NCBI RefSeq assembly: GCF_009689005.1
Contig: NZ_AP021879.1
Location: 1,550,001-1,614,000 of the forward strand
DNA: 64,000 bases
Source of the DNA: Desulfosarcina ovata subsp. ovata
Lineage (GTDB): Bacteria; Desulfobacterota; Desulfobacteria; Desulfobacterales; Desulfosarcinaceae
Direction of reading: 5' to 3'
The position numbers and the translations under genes are program-made. The notes below the pieces were generated by a model, which saw nothing but the letters and a program-made list of their open reading frames with translations, was not told the DNA's origin and searched no databases. The first letter of the stretch is position 1; each line of letters opens with the position of its first letter. Of the stretch, positions 1 through 8,442 are shown in pieces.

Positions 1-1241
1 CGCAGACCGGACAAGCCCTGCTCATTGCCGATGCACAGCAGGACAGCCGATGGATGCGCACGATCAGCGATCGCATCGATTTTGAAACCCGTTCCATGGC
101 CTGTGTGCCCCTGAAGATAAACGATCGCACCATCGGCGTGGTGCAGGTCATCAACAAACAGGACGACAGCCGGTTCAGCCAGGCGGATATGGATGTCCTC
201 GAAGAATTTTCCAACCTTGCCGCTCTGGCCATCGGCAGTGCAAGGAGCCTCGAGCAGGTCCGCCAGGAAAATCAGGACCTGAAAAAAAAGTTAGGCGAAA
301 AGCATCAAATCATCGGCAAAAGCTTAATCCTGGACAAGGTACTGAAAGATGCCCAGAAACTTTCACGAACCAAAACCACGGCCCTGATTCAAGGGGAAAG
401 TGGAACCGGTAAGGAATTAGTGGCCCGCCTGATCCACCGCGAGAGTCCACGCAGGGACAAACCACTGGTGGTCCTCAACTGTGCCGCGCTTCCCGAACCG
501 CTGCTCGAATCGGAACTGTTCGGCCATGAGAAAGGTGCCTTTACCGGAGCAACCAGCCGTAAAATTGGAAAATTTGAGGCTGCCCATGAAGGCAGTCTCT
601 TTCTCGATGAGATCGGAGAAATGGCCCCGGGCATCCAGGCCAAACTGCTTCGGGTACTTCAGGAAGGGGTCTTTTATCGGGTCGGCGGCAACACACCGAT
701 TACCGTTGATGTTCGGGTGCTGTCAGCCACCAATAAAGACCTCAAAAAGGAGGTTGAAGAGGGAAATTTTCGTGAAGATCTGTTTTATCGGCTGAACGTC
801 GTTCAGCTCGACACTCCCCCCCTGAGAGAGCGGCTTGAAGATGTTCCATTTTTGGTCAACCATTTTCTGGAGGTATTCAAAAAAGAAACCGGTCTGTTGA
901 ATCTGACCGTCTCCCAAGACGCCATGGATAAAATGACCCATTACGAATGGCCCGGAAATATTCGGGAACTGCGCAACGCTATTGAACGGGCGGTGGTTAT
1001 GGGCGACGGCAAAACCATTCTGCCCGAAGATCTGCCCATTTCGGCATCCCTGCCCAAGTTTGCCGGTTTGCGGGTGGGACTCACCCTCGATGAAGCCCTC
1101 AATGAATTTAAAAAAGAGTTCATCCTGCTCAATCTGCAGCATACCGGCGGAAACAGAAGTAAAGCCGCAAAAATTATGGATATTCAACGAACCTATCTGT
1201 CACGGCTGATTACCCGCTACGGTATGCGGGATTTGGCCTGA
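1..1241 (+). CDS. Sigma-54-dependent Fis-family transcriptional regulator with GAF domain (5' end outside window)
   Basis: The reading frame is open from base 3, so the start lies upstream of the window. The visible N-terminal part resembles the end of a GAF sensor domain ([18 protein letters not shown]). A complete AAA+ module follows: Walker A GESGTGKE, the sigma-54 contact loop GAFTGA and Walker [10 protein letters not shown]. The C-terminus is a Fis-type helix-turn-helix ([20 protein letters not shown]). Such proteins use ATP hydrolysis to open promoters held by sigma-54 RNA polymerase. The signal sensed by the GAF domain and the target genes cannot be read from the sequence. The next gene starts about 180 bp downstream and looks separately transcribed. 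Confidence 0.93.
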   Translation, partial: QTGQALLIADAQQDSRWMRTISDRIDFETRSMACVPLKINDRTIGVVQVINKQDDSRFSQADMDVLEEFSNLAALAIGSARSLEQVRQENQDLKKKLGEKHQIIGKSLILDKVLKDAQKLSRTKTTALIQGESGTGKELVARLIHRESPRRDKPLVVLNCAALPEPLLESELFGHEKGAFTGATSRKIGKFEAAHEGSLFLDEIGEMAPGIQAKLLRVLQEGVFYRVGGNTPITVDVRVLSATNKDLKKEVEEGNFREDLFYRLNVVQLDTPPLRERLEDVPFLVNHFLEVFKKETGLLNLTVSQDAMDKMTHYEWPGNIRELRNAIERAVVMGDGKTILPEDLPISASLPKFAGLRVGLTLDEALNEFKKEFILLNLQHTGGNRSKAAKIMDIQRTYLSRLITRYGMRDLA

Positions 1242-1424
1242 CCTCCCATCGTTTTTGGTATTGTTTAGACCTGTTTTAAATCACTCAAGACTTTTCCATA
1301 ACCGCCGATAGTCGGTTTAAACCCACAATGCCGCCAATACGGACACAACAATTGGCATTTTAATTGCTTTGATTTTATCAAACAATTGAATCTGAGCAGA
1401 CTTCTGCATCCTGGAGGAATCGCT

Positions 1425-1784
1425 ATGACAGTCACCCGCTTGCACACCCGCACCACCAAAAAATTCAAGGCCTCAATGGCACCGAATGGCTATTACAGTG
1501 TGGAATTCGCTCTGGACCAACCGCATCCACTTTATCAGTTCAAAATCTGGCACAGTGAAACCAGCCCGATGTTTGTCGTGGTCAAAGAAAATTCGGCGGT
1601 ACTTCCCAAGCTCAAGGCCGGCAGTGTCATGAACATGACGTATTACAGCAGTGATACTCAGTGCCCCAAAAAGCAGATCGAAACCCGAATTGGCCATATC
1701 AGTAACGAACGGGAAGGTCGTTTCGAAGGGCACTGTACGATTGATCTGGTTCCGGTAACCGGACCATCACCCCTTCAGAACTAA
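1425..1784 (+). CDS. Small PilZ-like conserved protein
   Basis: A 119-residue soluble protein. I chose the ATG at 1425 because GGAGGA lies 7 to 8 bases upstream; an in-frame ATG at 1386 has no comparable ribosome site. There is no signal peptide or membrane segment. The middle (KIWHSETSPMFVVVKENS, then a YYSSDT segment and GRFEGH) looks like the short PilZ-like beta-barrel proteins of sulfate reducers. The RxxxR/DxSxxG c-di-GMP signature is not clearly present, so ligand binding is uncertain. It precedes the M23 peptidase gene by 22 bp and may be co-transcribed with it. The assignment is tentative. Confidence 0.6.
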   Translation: MTVTRLHTRTTKKFKASMAPNGYYSVEFALDQPHPLYQFKIWHSETSPMFVVVKENSAVLPKLKAGSVMNMTYYSSDTQCPKKQIETRIGHISNEREGRFEGHCTIDLVPVTGPSPLQN

Positions 1785-1806
1785 GGCCATTCAGGATCTG
1801 TTCAAA

Positions 1807-2742
1807 ATGGGTACAATGAAGAAAAAGCTGACCGTTCTGATTTTTGACGCCACTGGCACGCCTGTTCGGCAAGCAGCCATTCCCCGGCTGCTGCTCCCCG
1901 TTGCAGCGGCACTTGGTTTGGCCCTAACATTCGGATTATACTGGGGCATTTCAGATTACTGCCGCCTAAAGGCAAAAACCCGAGATGCATTTCAGACCCA
2001 GGCCAACCTGCGCCTGCAGGAGGAAATGGTTGCTCAGCAGCGGGACCAACTGGCCGCTTTTGCTCAAAAAATTGACACCCTGGGCAAACAACTGGCCAAT
2101 CTCCGTGAATTCGAAAACAAAATTCGCATCATCGCCAACCTTGATCCCAACGATGATGGCGAAAGCATGTTCGGCGTTGGCGGATCGGATCCGGATGACC
2201 TTGATGCCGAGTCGATAATAGAAATCGATTATCACGAAATGGTCAGGGACATGCACGCCCAGTTCAACGAAATCAGTGGACACGCAACCGTCCAACAGGA
2301 CTCTTTTGCATCCATTTTCAACCAGCTTGAAGGCAAACGCAACCTGCTCGCGGCAACCCCATCCATTCGTCCGGTAAAAGGGTGGATAACCTCCCGATTC
2401 GGTCATCGAAAATCCCCCTTTACCGGCCGCCGGGAATTTCACCGCGGCCTTGATATCGCCACCCGGCATGGATCTGAAATCATCGCCCCTGCGGACGGTA
2501 TCGTCACTTATTCCGCCAAGAAAGGCCTGATGGGCAATATGGTAACCATTGAGCACGGATTCGGGATGACCACCCGGTATGGCCACATTTCAAAATTATT
2601 GAAAAAGAAGGGTGAGCGGATCAAAAGAGGGGAAGTTATCGCCCTGGTGGGCAATACCGGTCGCAGCACCGGTCCACATCTTCATTACGAAGTCCGTATA
2701 AACGGGGTGAATGTCAATCCGATGAATTATTTCCTGAACTGA
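1807..2742 (+). CDS. M23-family metallopeptidase (cell-wall endopeptidase), membrane anchored
   Basis: The protein has 311 residues: a short cytoplasmic N-terminus, one membrane segment around residues 25-47, a coiled-coil-like stretch around 60-105, then a C-terminal LytM/M23 domain. The zinc ligands are visible as FHRGLDIA and GPHLHYEV, so the domain should be catalytically competent, unlike EnvC/NlpD-type activators. The fold cuts peptide crosslinks in peptidoglycan on the outer face of the inner membrane. The start at 1807 has AGGAT upstream; an alternative ATG lies three codons on. The upstream neighbour is the small PilZ-like gene and the downstream one a small lipoprotein gene, suggesting a cell-envelope cluster. 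Confidence 0.9.
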   Translation: MGTMKKKLTVLIFDATGTPVRQAAIPRLLLPVAAALGLALTFGLYWGISDYCRLKAKTRDAFQTQANLRLQEEMVAQQRDQLAAFAQKIDTLGKQLANLREFENKIRIIANLDPNDDGESMFGVGGSDPDDLDAESIIEIDYHEMVRDMHAQFNEISGHATVQQDSFASIFNQLEGKRNLLAATPSIRPVKGWITSRFGHRKSPFTGRREFHRGLDIATRHGSEIIAPADGIVTYSAKKGLMGNMVTIEHGFGMTTRYGHISKLLKKKGERIKRGEVIALVGNTGRSTGPHLHYEVRINGVNVNPMNYFLN

Positions 2743-2819
2743 CCGCAAAACAAGGCTACACAAAAGTAGACACTTGAATGGGTTGATCAATACAAAAAAA
2801 GACACGGAGTTTTAATTCC

Positions 2820-3158
2820 ATGGTACCGGCGACACCAAAAAACAATACCAATACAAAAAAACGATCTCTTTTTATGTTTTTGGTGGTAGCACTCCTCATG
2901 GCTGGTTGCAGCGGTGCCACCCATGATCTGTACCGAAGCGCCGCCGGCAACGTCCATGCGGTGGTTCAGTCAGAGAGCCCGATCCCCATGAATCGAAATA
3001 ATGATCGCGGGGTCAGGCTCCCGCTGTCGAGCCGGTCGTCGATGAACATCGATGTGGAATGTATTATCGATTATGTTCAGGGAGAATCCGAATTAACGCC
3101 CCAAGAGGAGTGGCAGCAAACGTCAACCCCCTGGGTCCGCTTCAACTTCACCTTCTGA
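2820..3158 (+). CDS. Small hypothetical lipoprotein
   Basis: A 112-residue protein whose N-terminus has lysines and arginine (KKR), a hydrophobic run and a lipobox LMAGC near residue 29, so it should be lipidated and anchored to a membrane. The mature part is short and has no domain I recognise. The first ATG (2820) gives a long charged n-region; an internal ATG at MFLVVALL would give a tighter signal peptide. It lies 77 bp after the M23 peptidase and ends just before a strong bidirectional terminator, which marks the end of this transcription unit. Function unknown. Confidence 0.65.
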   Translation: MVPATPKNNTNTKKRSLFMFLVVALLMAGCSGATHDLYRSAAGNVHAVVQSESPIPMNRNNDRGVRLPLSSRSSMNIDVECIIDYVQGESELTPQEEWQQTSTPWVRFNFTF

Positions 3159-3182
3159 TCCAAGAGCAACCCTCCAAACAAA

Positions 3183-3218
3183 AAAAGCCCCATTTCCGGA
3201 TCCGGAAAAGGGGCTTTT
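3183..3218. terminator. Bidirectional Rho-independent terminator
   Basis: The stem AAAAGCCCC/GGGGCTTTT encloses a second palindrome, TTTCCGGATCCGGAAA, giving a nearly continuous self-complementary 36-base block. The A-run on one side and T-run on the other let it work on both strands. It lies between the lipoprotein gene and the convergent hemL. Confidence 0.85.
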
Positions 3219-3232
3219 CGGTTTTCGATTCC

Positions 3233-4516
3233 TTAAAGCCGGGAAAAAACCGTTTCAGCGGCACTCAGGGTCTTGGCAATGGCCTGATCGTCATGGGCGG
3301 CGGACAGGAAAAGAGCTTCGAACTGGGACGGTGCCAGGTAGATTCCATTATCGAGCATCCCTTTGTAATAGACGGAAAACCGTTCCAGATTGGACCTCTT
3401 TGCATCCGCATAATTGTTCACCGGCTGTTCGGTGAAAAAGAGCCCCAGCATGCTCCCCACCCGTGCACAGGAGATGGGGATGCCCGCTTTATTTGCGGCG
3501 GCGGCCAGGCCATCCATCAGTCGCTTGGCGCGAGCCTCCAGCTTTTCATAGAAGCCCGGTGCGTTGAGCGCCTTCAACGTGGCAATCCCGGCTGCCATGG
3601 CCAATGGGTTGCCGGAAAGCGTACCGGCCTGGTAGACCGGCCCCATGGGGGCGACGTGTTCCATGATTTCCCGTCGTCCGCCGTATGCACCCACCGGCAG
3701 TCCGCCACCGATGATTTTGCCGAAACAGGAAAGATCCGGGGTTATCCCATAGCGTTCCTGGGCACCGCCCAGGGCGACCCGGAAGCCGCTCATCACCTCA
3801 TCAAAGATAAGCAGCGCCCCATATTCTTGAGTGGTTTGGCGAAGGGTGTCAAGGAATGAAGCCACCGGGGGAACCAGCCCCATGTTGCCCGCGACGGGTT
3901 CGACGATGACACAGGCAATCTGATCGCCCTGCTGCTCCATCACGGTTCGGATCGCGTCGACATTGTTGTAAGGCAGGGAGAGGGTATGACCGATAAACTC
4001 GGCAGGCACCCCCGGGCTGCCGGGAATCTGCAGGGTGGCAACCCCCGATCCGGCTTCGACCAGCAGGGCATCGGCGTGCCCGTGGTAACAGCCGTCAAAT
4101 TTTATGATCTTGTCCCTGCCGGTGTACCCCCGTGCCAGCCGGATGGCGCTCATGGTGGCCTCGGTTCCCGAATTGACCATGCGGACCATATCCACGGAAG
4201 GCACAGCGTCAACAATCAATTCGGCGAGTTCTATTTCGAGTTCCGTTGGTGCGCCATAGCTGGTTCCCTGCTCAAGCGCCGCGGAAAGGGCGGTGATGAC
4301 CGCCGGATGCCGGTGACCCAGGATCATCGGCCCCCATGAACCGATGTAATCGATATATTTGTTACCGTCGGCATCAACCAACCGGCATCCGTCGGCCCGC
4401 TGAATGAACAGGGGGTCGATGCCCACGGATCGGCAGGCCCTGACCGGGCTGTTGACCCCACCGGGAATCAGTTTCTGGGCACGTTGGAACAGTTGGGAGG
4501 AAATATCCGTTTGCAT
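3233..4516 (-). CDS. hemL: Glutamate-1-semialdehyde 2,1-aminomutase
   Basis: This PLP enzyme converts glutamate-1-semialdehyde to 5-aminolevulinate, the last step of the C5 route to tetrapyrroles (heme, siroheme, corrinoids). The N-terminal signature [11 protein letters not shown], the PLP lysine in [18 protein letters not shown] and the [13 protein letters not shown] motif are all present. The length from my start (427 residues) fits the family. I prefer the ATG at 4516 because AAAGGA sits about 8 bases before it; an upstream in-frame start at 4552 would add 12 residues without a ribosome site. It is transcribed divergently from the Tpt1-like gene and ends at a bidirectional terminator. Confidence 0.96.
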   Translation of the reverse strand: MQTDISSQLFQRAQKLIPGGVNSPVRACRSVGIDPLFIQRADGCRLVDADGNKYIDYIGSWGPMILGHRHPAVITALSAALEQGTSYGAPTELEIELAELIVDAVPSVDMVRMVNSGTEATMSAIRLARGYTGRDKIIKFDGCYHGHADALLVEAGSGVATLQIPGSPGVPAEFIGHTLSLPYNNVDAIRTVMEQQGDQIACVIVEPVAGNMGLVPPVASFLDTLRQTTQEYGALLIFDEVMSGFRVALGGAQERYGITPDLSCFGKIIGGGLPVGAYGGRREIMEHVAPMGPVYQAGTLSGNPLAMAAGIATLKALNAPGFYEKLEARAKRLMDGLAAAANKAGIPISCARVGSMLGLFFTEQPVNNYADAKRSNLERFSVYYKGMLDNGIYLAPSQFEALFLSAAHDDQAIAKTLSAAETVFSRL

Positions 4517-4619
4517 GGACGACGTCCTTTCTTTATATAATGGTCTCGTCATTGATGGAGGCGAAACTACCAGAGCAAAATCATGAGGTCAAGCCGGCAA
4601 CCCTACGGAACACCGACAG

Positions 4620-5378
4620 ATGAAACATCGTCACCAGGTCGAAAAACTGGCCAAATTCCTTACCTATGTCCTCGGTCGGCAGCCGGATGAATTCGGTCTG
4701 ATACCCGACACCAAAGGATATGTTAAAATCAAGGACCTGATGAAAGCCCTAAACGAAGAAGCCGGCTGGCGCCATGTCCGGAAAAGCCATATCCACGAAG
4801 TCCTCTGCACGGCTGCCTTGCAATCATTGGAAGCGGAAGGCAATCAAATCCGCGCCGTCGACCGCACCCATCTCATCCTGCCGGATCATGCCCAGGGCAC
4901 TCCGAAGCTGCTTTACCATCCCGTTCGCCGCAGAGGGTATGCGGTGATTCTGGAGAAGGGGATCCGCGCCGGCCATTGTGATCCGCGAATCGTACTGGCC
5001 CGCGAAATATCCATGGCCGAGCGTTTGGGCCGCCGCATCGATCCGGCACCGGTGATCCTAACGGTGAACACCGACCATTTAAAAAGCACCGGCGCCGCTC
5101 TCTTCTGCTTCGGCAACCAATTGATGCTCACCGACACCCTACCAGTAGGCAGTTTCAGCGGGCCGCCACTGCCGGAAAAACGGGACCCCGGGAAAATGTC
5201 TGACACCGCCGTGGCGCCGGCCCGGCCGAAGACACCAGGCAGCTATTTTATGGATATCTCATCCGCTTCGTCCCCCCCTAAAAATGCTTCGAAACGGACG
5301 GAAAAGCAGAAGAACAGGTGGAAACGGGACCGTAAGCACAAAAGTAGAACCGGTGACGGCCGCTGGCCCGGCAAATAG
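4620..5378 (+). CDS. Divergent RNA 2'-phosphotransferase (Tpt1/KptA family) with basic tail
   Basis: The 252-residue protein matches Tpt1/KptA along the N-terminal winged-helix part (KFLTYVLGRQPDEFGL, GYVKIKDLM) and the ADP-ribosyltransferase part (LLYHPVRRRGYAVILEKGI). Active family members remove a splice-junction 2'-phosphate from RNA using NAD. Two things are odd. The conserved Leu-Arg-His of the catalytic site reads Leu-Gly-Arg here (residues 18-20). The C-terminus carries an extra basic, Lys/Arg-rich tail from about residue 215, beyond the usual length of about 180 to 220. It may therefore be inactive on the classical substrate or have a changed role. It is divergent from hemL. Confidence 0.75.
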   Translation: MKHRHQVEKLAKFLTYVLGRQPDEFGLIPDTKGYVKIKDLMKALNEEAGWRHVRKSHIHEVLCTAALQSLEAEGNQIRAVDRTHLILPDHAQGTPKLLYHPVRRRGYAVILEKGIRAGHCDPRIVLAREISMAERLGRRIDPAPVILTVNTDHLKSTGAALFCFGNQLMLTDTLPVGSFSGPPLPEKRDPGKMSDTAVAPARPKTPGSYFMDISSASSPPKNASKRTEKQKNRWKRDRKHKSRTGDGRWPGK

Positions 5379-5411
5379 CCGGATCGTTTTTATGCCACCG
5401 CAAAAAACAGA

Positions 5412-5440
5412 TTGACAAACCGAATTCAGGCTATTATAAA
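5412..5440 (+). promoter_or_regulatory. Sigma-70-type promoter of tRNA-Lys
   Basis: TTGACA (5412-5417) and TATAAA (5435-5440) are separated by exactly 17 bases. The expected transcription start is near 5447, about 20 bases before the tRNA. Confidence 0.85.
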
Positions 5441-5467
5441 GCGCTTTTGTTTCACGGACTTGAAAGA

Positions 5468-5544
5468 GGGCCGTTAGCTCAACTAGGCAGAGCACCTGAC
5501 TCTTAATCAGTAGGTTGAAGGTTCGATTCCTTCACGGCCCACCA
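5468..5544 (+). tRNA. tRNA-Lys (CTT)
   Basis: A full cloverleaf can be drawn. The acceptor stem is GGGCCGT with ACGGCCC, the D arm is present, the anticodon loop CTCTTAA reads CTT, the T loop is GTTCGATTCC, and the 3' CCA is encoded. It has its own promoter and terminator. The sequence directly downstream looks like an integrated element, so the 3' end of this tRNA is a likely past attachment site. Confidence 0.96.
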
Positions 5545-5554
5545 AAAAGATATT

Positions 5555-5599
5555 AAGCGAAATCGGTTGTTTATACCGATTTCGCTTTTTTGTTTTTTA
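5555..5599 (+). terminator. Rho-independent terminator of tRNA-Lys
   Basis: A perfect 12-bp stem, AAGCGAAATCGG with CCGATTTCGCTT around a 9-base loop, is followed by TTTTGTTTTTT. Confidence 0.9.
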
Positions 5600-5633
5600 G
5601 GGGGGCTTTATTTAAAAAATGACAAGGAAATGA

Positions 5634-6404
5634 CAAGGTGGGCGACCTTGTGATCGAACGGATATTCAACCTACCATTTCAAGGTTCTTTGATGCCCCAA
5701 AAAGTGGGGGGACGTATACAGAAACCACTACAGAGATTACTACAGAAACAACAACAACCACCGAAGCGGCGGCTGTCGATCTTAAAAATCGTTTTCCAGA
5801 ATCCATCCGCTCCCGCATCCCCAGGATTTACCAGGACCACAGGGACGTGTTGGCAAGCATCGACACGTATCTAAAAACCCACGGCAAGTCGTACGTCGCT
5901 GCCGAGCTCGAATATGCCACCCACAATTCGACCAAAAATGGCGGATTTCCCGCATTCCTGAAGCGTTCGCTGGAAAATGGCTGGGGCACCGAGGACCTGA
6001 AGGTTCGGCAGGCAGCCCAAAAGGAGCAACGTATTCTGGAGCGCCGGCAGAAGGAAAGAGACCTTGAAGCGCTACGCGCCGAACAGGAACTCCTGGCTGA
6101 TATCGAAAAGTGGGATCGAAAGATTGACCAGAAAGTTCAAGAAACCCTCGAGTGTATCTCCCCAACTGAGCTGAACCGCTTCAAAACCGATGCCTGGGAA
6201 CAGGCCGAAAAGAAAACACCCAGTCTTAAAGGCCAGACAAGCCAGGTGTTGGCAGCGGCAAAGGAAAAGCTGTCCACCCTGGTCATGACCGCCAAGTACA
6301 GCAAGCTTGCCGATGCCGATCTGAAGGAAGCCATCGAAACCATTGAGCGGGCTGCCGAAGTCAAGAAAGGCGCCAAGGTGATCCGCCTGCGTAAAAAGGC
6401 GTGA
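5634..6404 (+). pseudogene. C-terminal remnant of a plasmid-type replication initiator (Rep)
   Basis: The frame is open from 5634 (a stop lies at 5631) but has no plausible start codon or ribosome site at its head, so the gene has lost its 5' end. The low-complexity segment TYTETTTEITTETTTTTEA leads into a region resembling the C-terminus of Rep-type initiators (HGKSYVAAELEYATHNS, then GGFPAFLKRSLENGWG). A long charged helical stretch follows, ending in RLRKKA. Homology to Rep proteins is from pattern memory and only moderate. It lies 90 bp after tRNA-Lys, as expected if an integrated plasmid-like element decayed here. Two copies of AAATGACAAGG lie just upstream of the break. Confidence 0.5.
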
Positions 6405-6434
6405 CAAGGATCGCATCTTCCTATTGACAAATTA

Positions 6435-6448
6435 TTATCAGATGATAA
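6435..6448 (+). promoter_or_regulatory. Candidate operator of the TumE/TumA pair
   Basis: The inverted repeat TTATCA-GA-TGATAA lies 12 bases before the first gene's start codon, with a TTGACA box at 6424-6429. The partner downstream encodes a helix-turn-helix protein, so autoregulation is plausible. The -10 box is not clear. Confidence 0.4.
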
Positions 6449-6460
6449 CAAGAGGTAGGT

Positions 6461-6823
6461 ATGGGAACCGATACCGTAGGTGAATTTGGACCGCTTGACA
6501 CGCTCCTTAACCTGGATGGCGAAGTTTTCATGATGGATGACGGCTATTGGGTCAAGTTCGAAGCGAAGAGCGTCACTCCATCGCCTGCCATTCCCCATGG
6601 GATGCGGTATTCGTTGACCTTGCATGACAGAAACAATGTCCGCGTGGTGGGATTCGACAACGCTCATGCGATCAGGACGAAGGGCCGGAAACGGTTTTCC
6701 GGACGCAAAGTGACCTGGGACCACAAACACCACATGGACAAGGTTGAACCGTACGAATTTGAGTCTGCTGGCCAACTTCTCGATGATTTCTGGAAGGCTG
6801 TTGATCAGCAGACCGGGGGATGA
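6461..6823 (+). CDS. Toxin of the TumE family (DUF6516-like)
   Basis: A 120-residue acidic/aromatic protein with no membrane segment. The pattern YWVKFEAKSV near the N-terminus, the central RYSLTLHDRNNVRVVGFDNAH and the WDHKHH segment match what I know of the DUF6516/TumE proteins, usually encoded just before a MarR-like helix-turn-helix antitoxin. AGAGGTAGGT supplies the ribosome site. The stop is 4 bp before the next start, so the two genes are translationally linked. The toxin assignment rests on family memory and gene order; the target is unknown. It probably came with the element inserted at tRNA-Lys. Confidence 0.65.
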   Translation: MGTDTVGEFGPLDTLLNLDGEVFMMDDGYWVKFEAKSVTPSPAIPHGMRYSLTLHDRNNVRVVGFDNAHAIRTKGRKRFSGRKVTWDHKHHMDKVEPYEFESAGQLLDDFWKAVDQQTGG

Positions 6824-6827
6824 AGCT

Positions 6828-7187
6828 ATGAAAAAGAGTGTGATGAAAATCGGCATCCTGTCGAAAGACGACTACCGCAAACGGACCATTGCCATTGCCA
6901 AGGGTGAATACAAACCGAAAAAGAACGAGCCCACGGTCTGGTTCGAATCCATGGAGTCCCTGGGGCAGGTCCTGAGCGGGCAGAATCAGCGGCTTTTACG
7001 GATTATCCGGGACAGTGCTCCTGACTCTCTGACAGAACTCGAAAAGGCATCCGGCCGAAAAAAATCCAACCTGTCAAGGACGCTGAAGACCCTTTCAAAT
7101 TACGGCATCGTGGATCTTGTTCGGGAAAAAGGAACGGTCCGGCCGGTGGTGAAGGCCACCGAGTTCAAGGTGGAGTTGAACATATAA
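6828..7187 (+). CDS. Antitoxin-like helix-turn-helix protein (TumA type, HVO_A0114 family)
   Basis: The 119-residue product has an N-terminal extension and a winged helix-turn-helix (LTELEKASGRKKSNLSRTLK, then LSNYGIVDLVREKG) typical of MarR-like/HVO_A0114 proteins. I start it at the ATG at 6828, 4 bp after the preceding stop, rather than at upstream in-frame codons inside the toxin gene. It would bind the toxin and repress the shared promoter, where an inverted repeat is visible. The gene pair is the last intact part of the putative element after tRNA-Lys. Confidence 0.65.
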   Translation: MKKSVMKIGILSKDDYRKRTIAIAKGEYKPKKNEPTVWFESMESLGQVLSGQNQRLLRIIRDSAPDSLTELEKASGRKKSNLSRTLKTLSNYGIVDLVREKGTVRPVVKATEFKVELNI

Positions 7188-7834
7188 CGTAAATTCCGCA
7201 CCCTAAACGGCGCCGAACAAATCCCCACCAGTCAATGGTTTGCGGCTTTTTTTATCCCACCACAACACCTGCACACGTGTACACCTCCAAAAGTGTGTAA
7301 AGGTTTTTTTTGACCATTTTTCGTGTTTTTTTGCGGAAAACATAACCAATTTATAGCACTTTTCGCTCATTTCGAATTCCGGTAACACACCTCACTGTTT
7401 AATCACGTATGCCCGTCGGTTTGTCTTCAAAAGCAACTTTAACACCATCTTTTAAGTTGTCATTTTTAGTGGCTTCATTTAAATAATATTTTTCGAAATT
7501 ATCACATAATAACAAACTTGAAAGGTTGCATTGTGGATCAGCGTCAAGCAAAGGGAATCTGATTTTTCTGATTTTATGTGCAAAAAAACACCCATGCGGG
7601 GCCGGAGACAGCCAAATTTATCGACATAGATTTTTTCACCAAAATCCGCCCCACGCCGTCCACAAGTCCCCAGTATCACTAAAATCCCGCCAAATCCCAC
7701 CAATTCCATTTTTCTTGGGTTATATGCAAATCAACAATCGTCTGGACGACATGGATGCTGATGCAATCATCCGCAACCTATGCGCAACCAAAGAAAAAAG
7801 GGGCAACCATTAAATGGCTAACCCCTTGATTTTA
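7188..7834. other. Gene-poor, T-rich spacer after the TumE/TumA pair
   Basis: About 650 bases without a convincing gene. There are overlapping short palindromes (ACACGTGT and GTGTACAC near 7274), T-runs at 7306 and 7328, and generally low GC compared with the flanks. An open frame at 7526-7813 has no ribosome site or recognisable domain. No second copy of the tRNA-Lys 3' end was found here that would mark the far attachment site. Confidence 0.5.
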
Positions 7835-7911
<77 letters not shown>

Positions 7912-7920
7912 TCAAGTATG

Positions 7921-7955
7921 AAGGCCATTGCATGGGAATGTGGTGCAATGGCCTT
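7921..7955. terminator. Hairpin between tRNA-His and tRNA-Arg
   Basis: A perfect 12-bp stem, AAGGCCATTGCA with TGCAATGGCCTT around an 11-base loop, is followed on the plus strand by TATTTTTAT. It lies between two minus-strand tRNA genes, so it could instead be a processing signal within a shared tRNA transcript. Confidence 0.55.
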
Positions 7956-7963
7956 TATTTTTA

Positions 7964-8040
7964 TGGGGTGAGTGATGGGACTTGAACCCACGACCCTCAG
8001 GGCCACAACCTGATGCTCTGCCAACTGAGCTACACCCACC
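7964..8040 (-). tRNA. tRNA-His (GTG)
   Basis: The minus strand begins GGTGGGTG, with the extra 5' G opposite the C discriminator that marks tRNA-His. The anticodon loop TTGTGGC reads GTG, the T arm GGGTTCAAGTCCC is present, and CCA is encoded. Confidence 0.96.
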
Positions 8041-8054
8041 ATAAGAAACGTTGA

Positions 8055-8083
8055 CTATTAACAAATCTCCCTGCCCTTTTCAA
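8055..8083 (-). promoter_or_regulatory. Candidate promoter of the tRNA-His/tRNA-Arg unit
   Basis: On the minus strand TTGAAA and TAATAG are 17 bases apart, with the -10 box about 15 bases before the mature tRNA-His 5' end. Confidence 0.55.
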
Positions 8084-8110
8084 CCTAATTCTTTGATAGG
8101 TTGTTTTTTT
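8081..8110 (+). terminator. Rho-independent terminator-like hairpin
   Basis: CAACCTA and TAGGTTG form a 7-bp stem around a 9-base loop, followed by a run of T. No plus-strand gene ends just upstream, so it may shield selB from read-through. It overlaps the -35 region of the opposing tRNA promoter. Confidence 0.55.
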
Positions 8111-8239
8111 ATCGTTTCGGCTTCTGGACCGTGCCAGCAGCGGCTCATTTATCGAACGTGACTGGGTATTGACCCGTTTCGGCTTCTAATATACTATTCG
8201 GGATCTTACTCGACCATCGCATGAAAATGAGGTAATCGC

Positions 8240-8419
8240 TTGACCCAATTTCAGATATTCATCATCAGAGCCATTCTGGGCGCTGTTTTTGCCGTGGTTC
8301 TCTCACGACTGTTCTATCCCGACGCCAACCTGATCTATGTGGCCGGGCTGGGCGTCATTCTAGTGGGGCTGGCCTATTTTGCCGAGTACCTGCGCAACAA
8401 AAAAAAACAGCAACCCTGA
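8240..8419 (+). CDS. Small two-helix membrane protein
   Basis: A 59-residue product read from a TTG start at 8240, with GAGGT 4 to 8 bases upstream. Residues about 5-22 (IFIIRAILGAVFAVVLSRLF) and 30-49 (IYVAGLGVILVGLAYFAEYL) are hydrophobic, and the tail is lysine-rich (RNKKKQQP), as for a small inner-membrane protein with a cytoplasmic C-terminus. It ends 23 bp before selB, so the two are probably co-transcribed. I do not recognise a family. A weak promoter candidate is TTGACC at 8169 with TACTAT 17 bases later. Confidence 0.55.
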   Translation: MTQFQIFIIRAILGAVFAVVLSRLFYPDANLIYVAGLGVILVGLAYFAEYLRNKKKQQP

Positions 8420-8442
8420 CCTACTGCCGGAGCCTATCGACT

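Noticed and set aside
1265..1424. A promoter or riboswitch between the sigma-54 regulator and the PilZ-like gene
   Set aside because: The region is AT-rich, but no GG-N10-GC sigma-54 box, clear sigma-70 pair or conserved aptamer pattern could be shown.
7526..7813. Possible 95-residue gene in the spacer after TumA
   Set aside because: No ribosome site, no recognisable domain, unusual composition. Kept only as gene-poor spacer.
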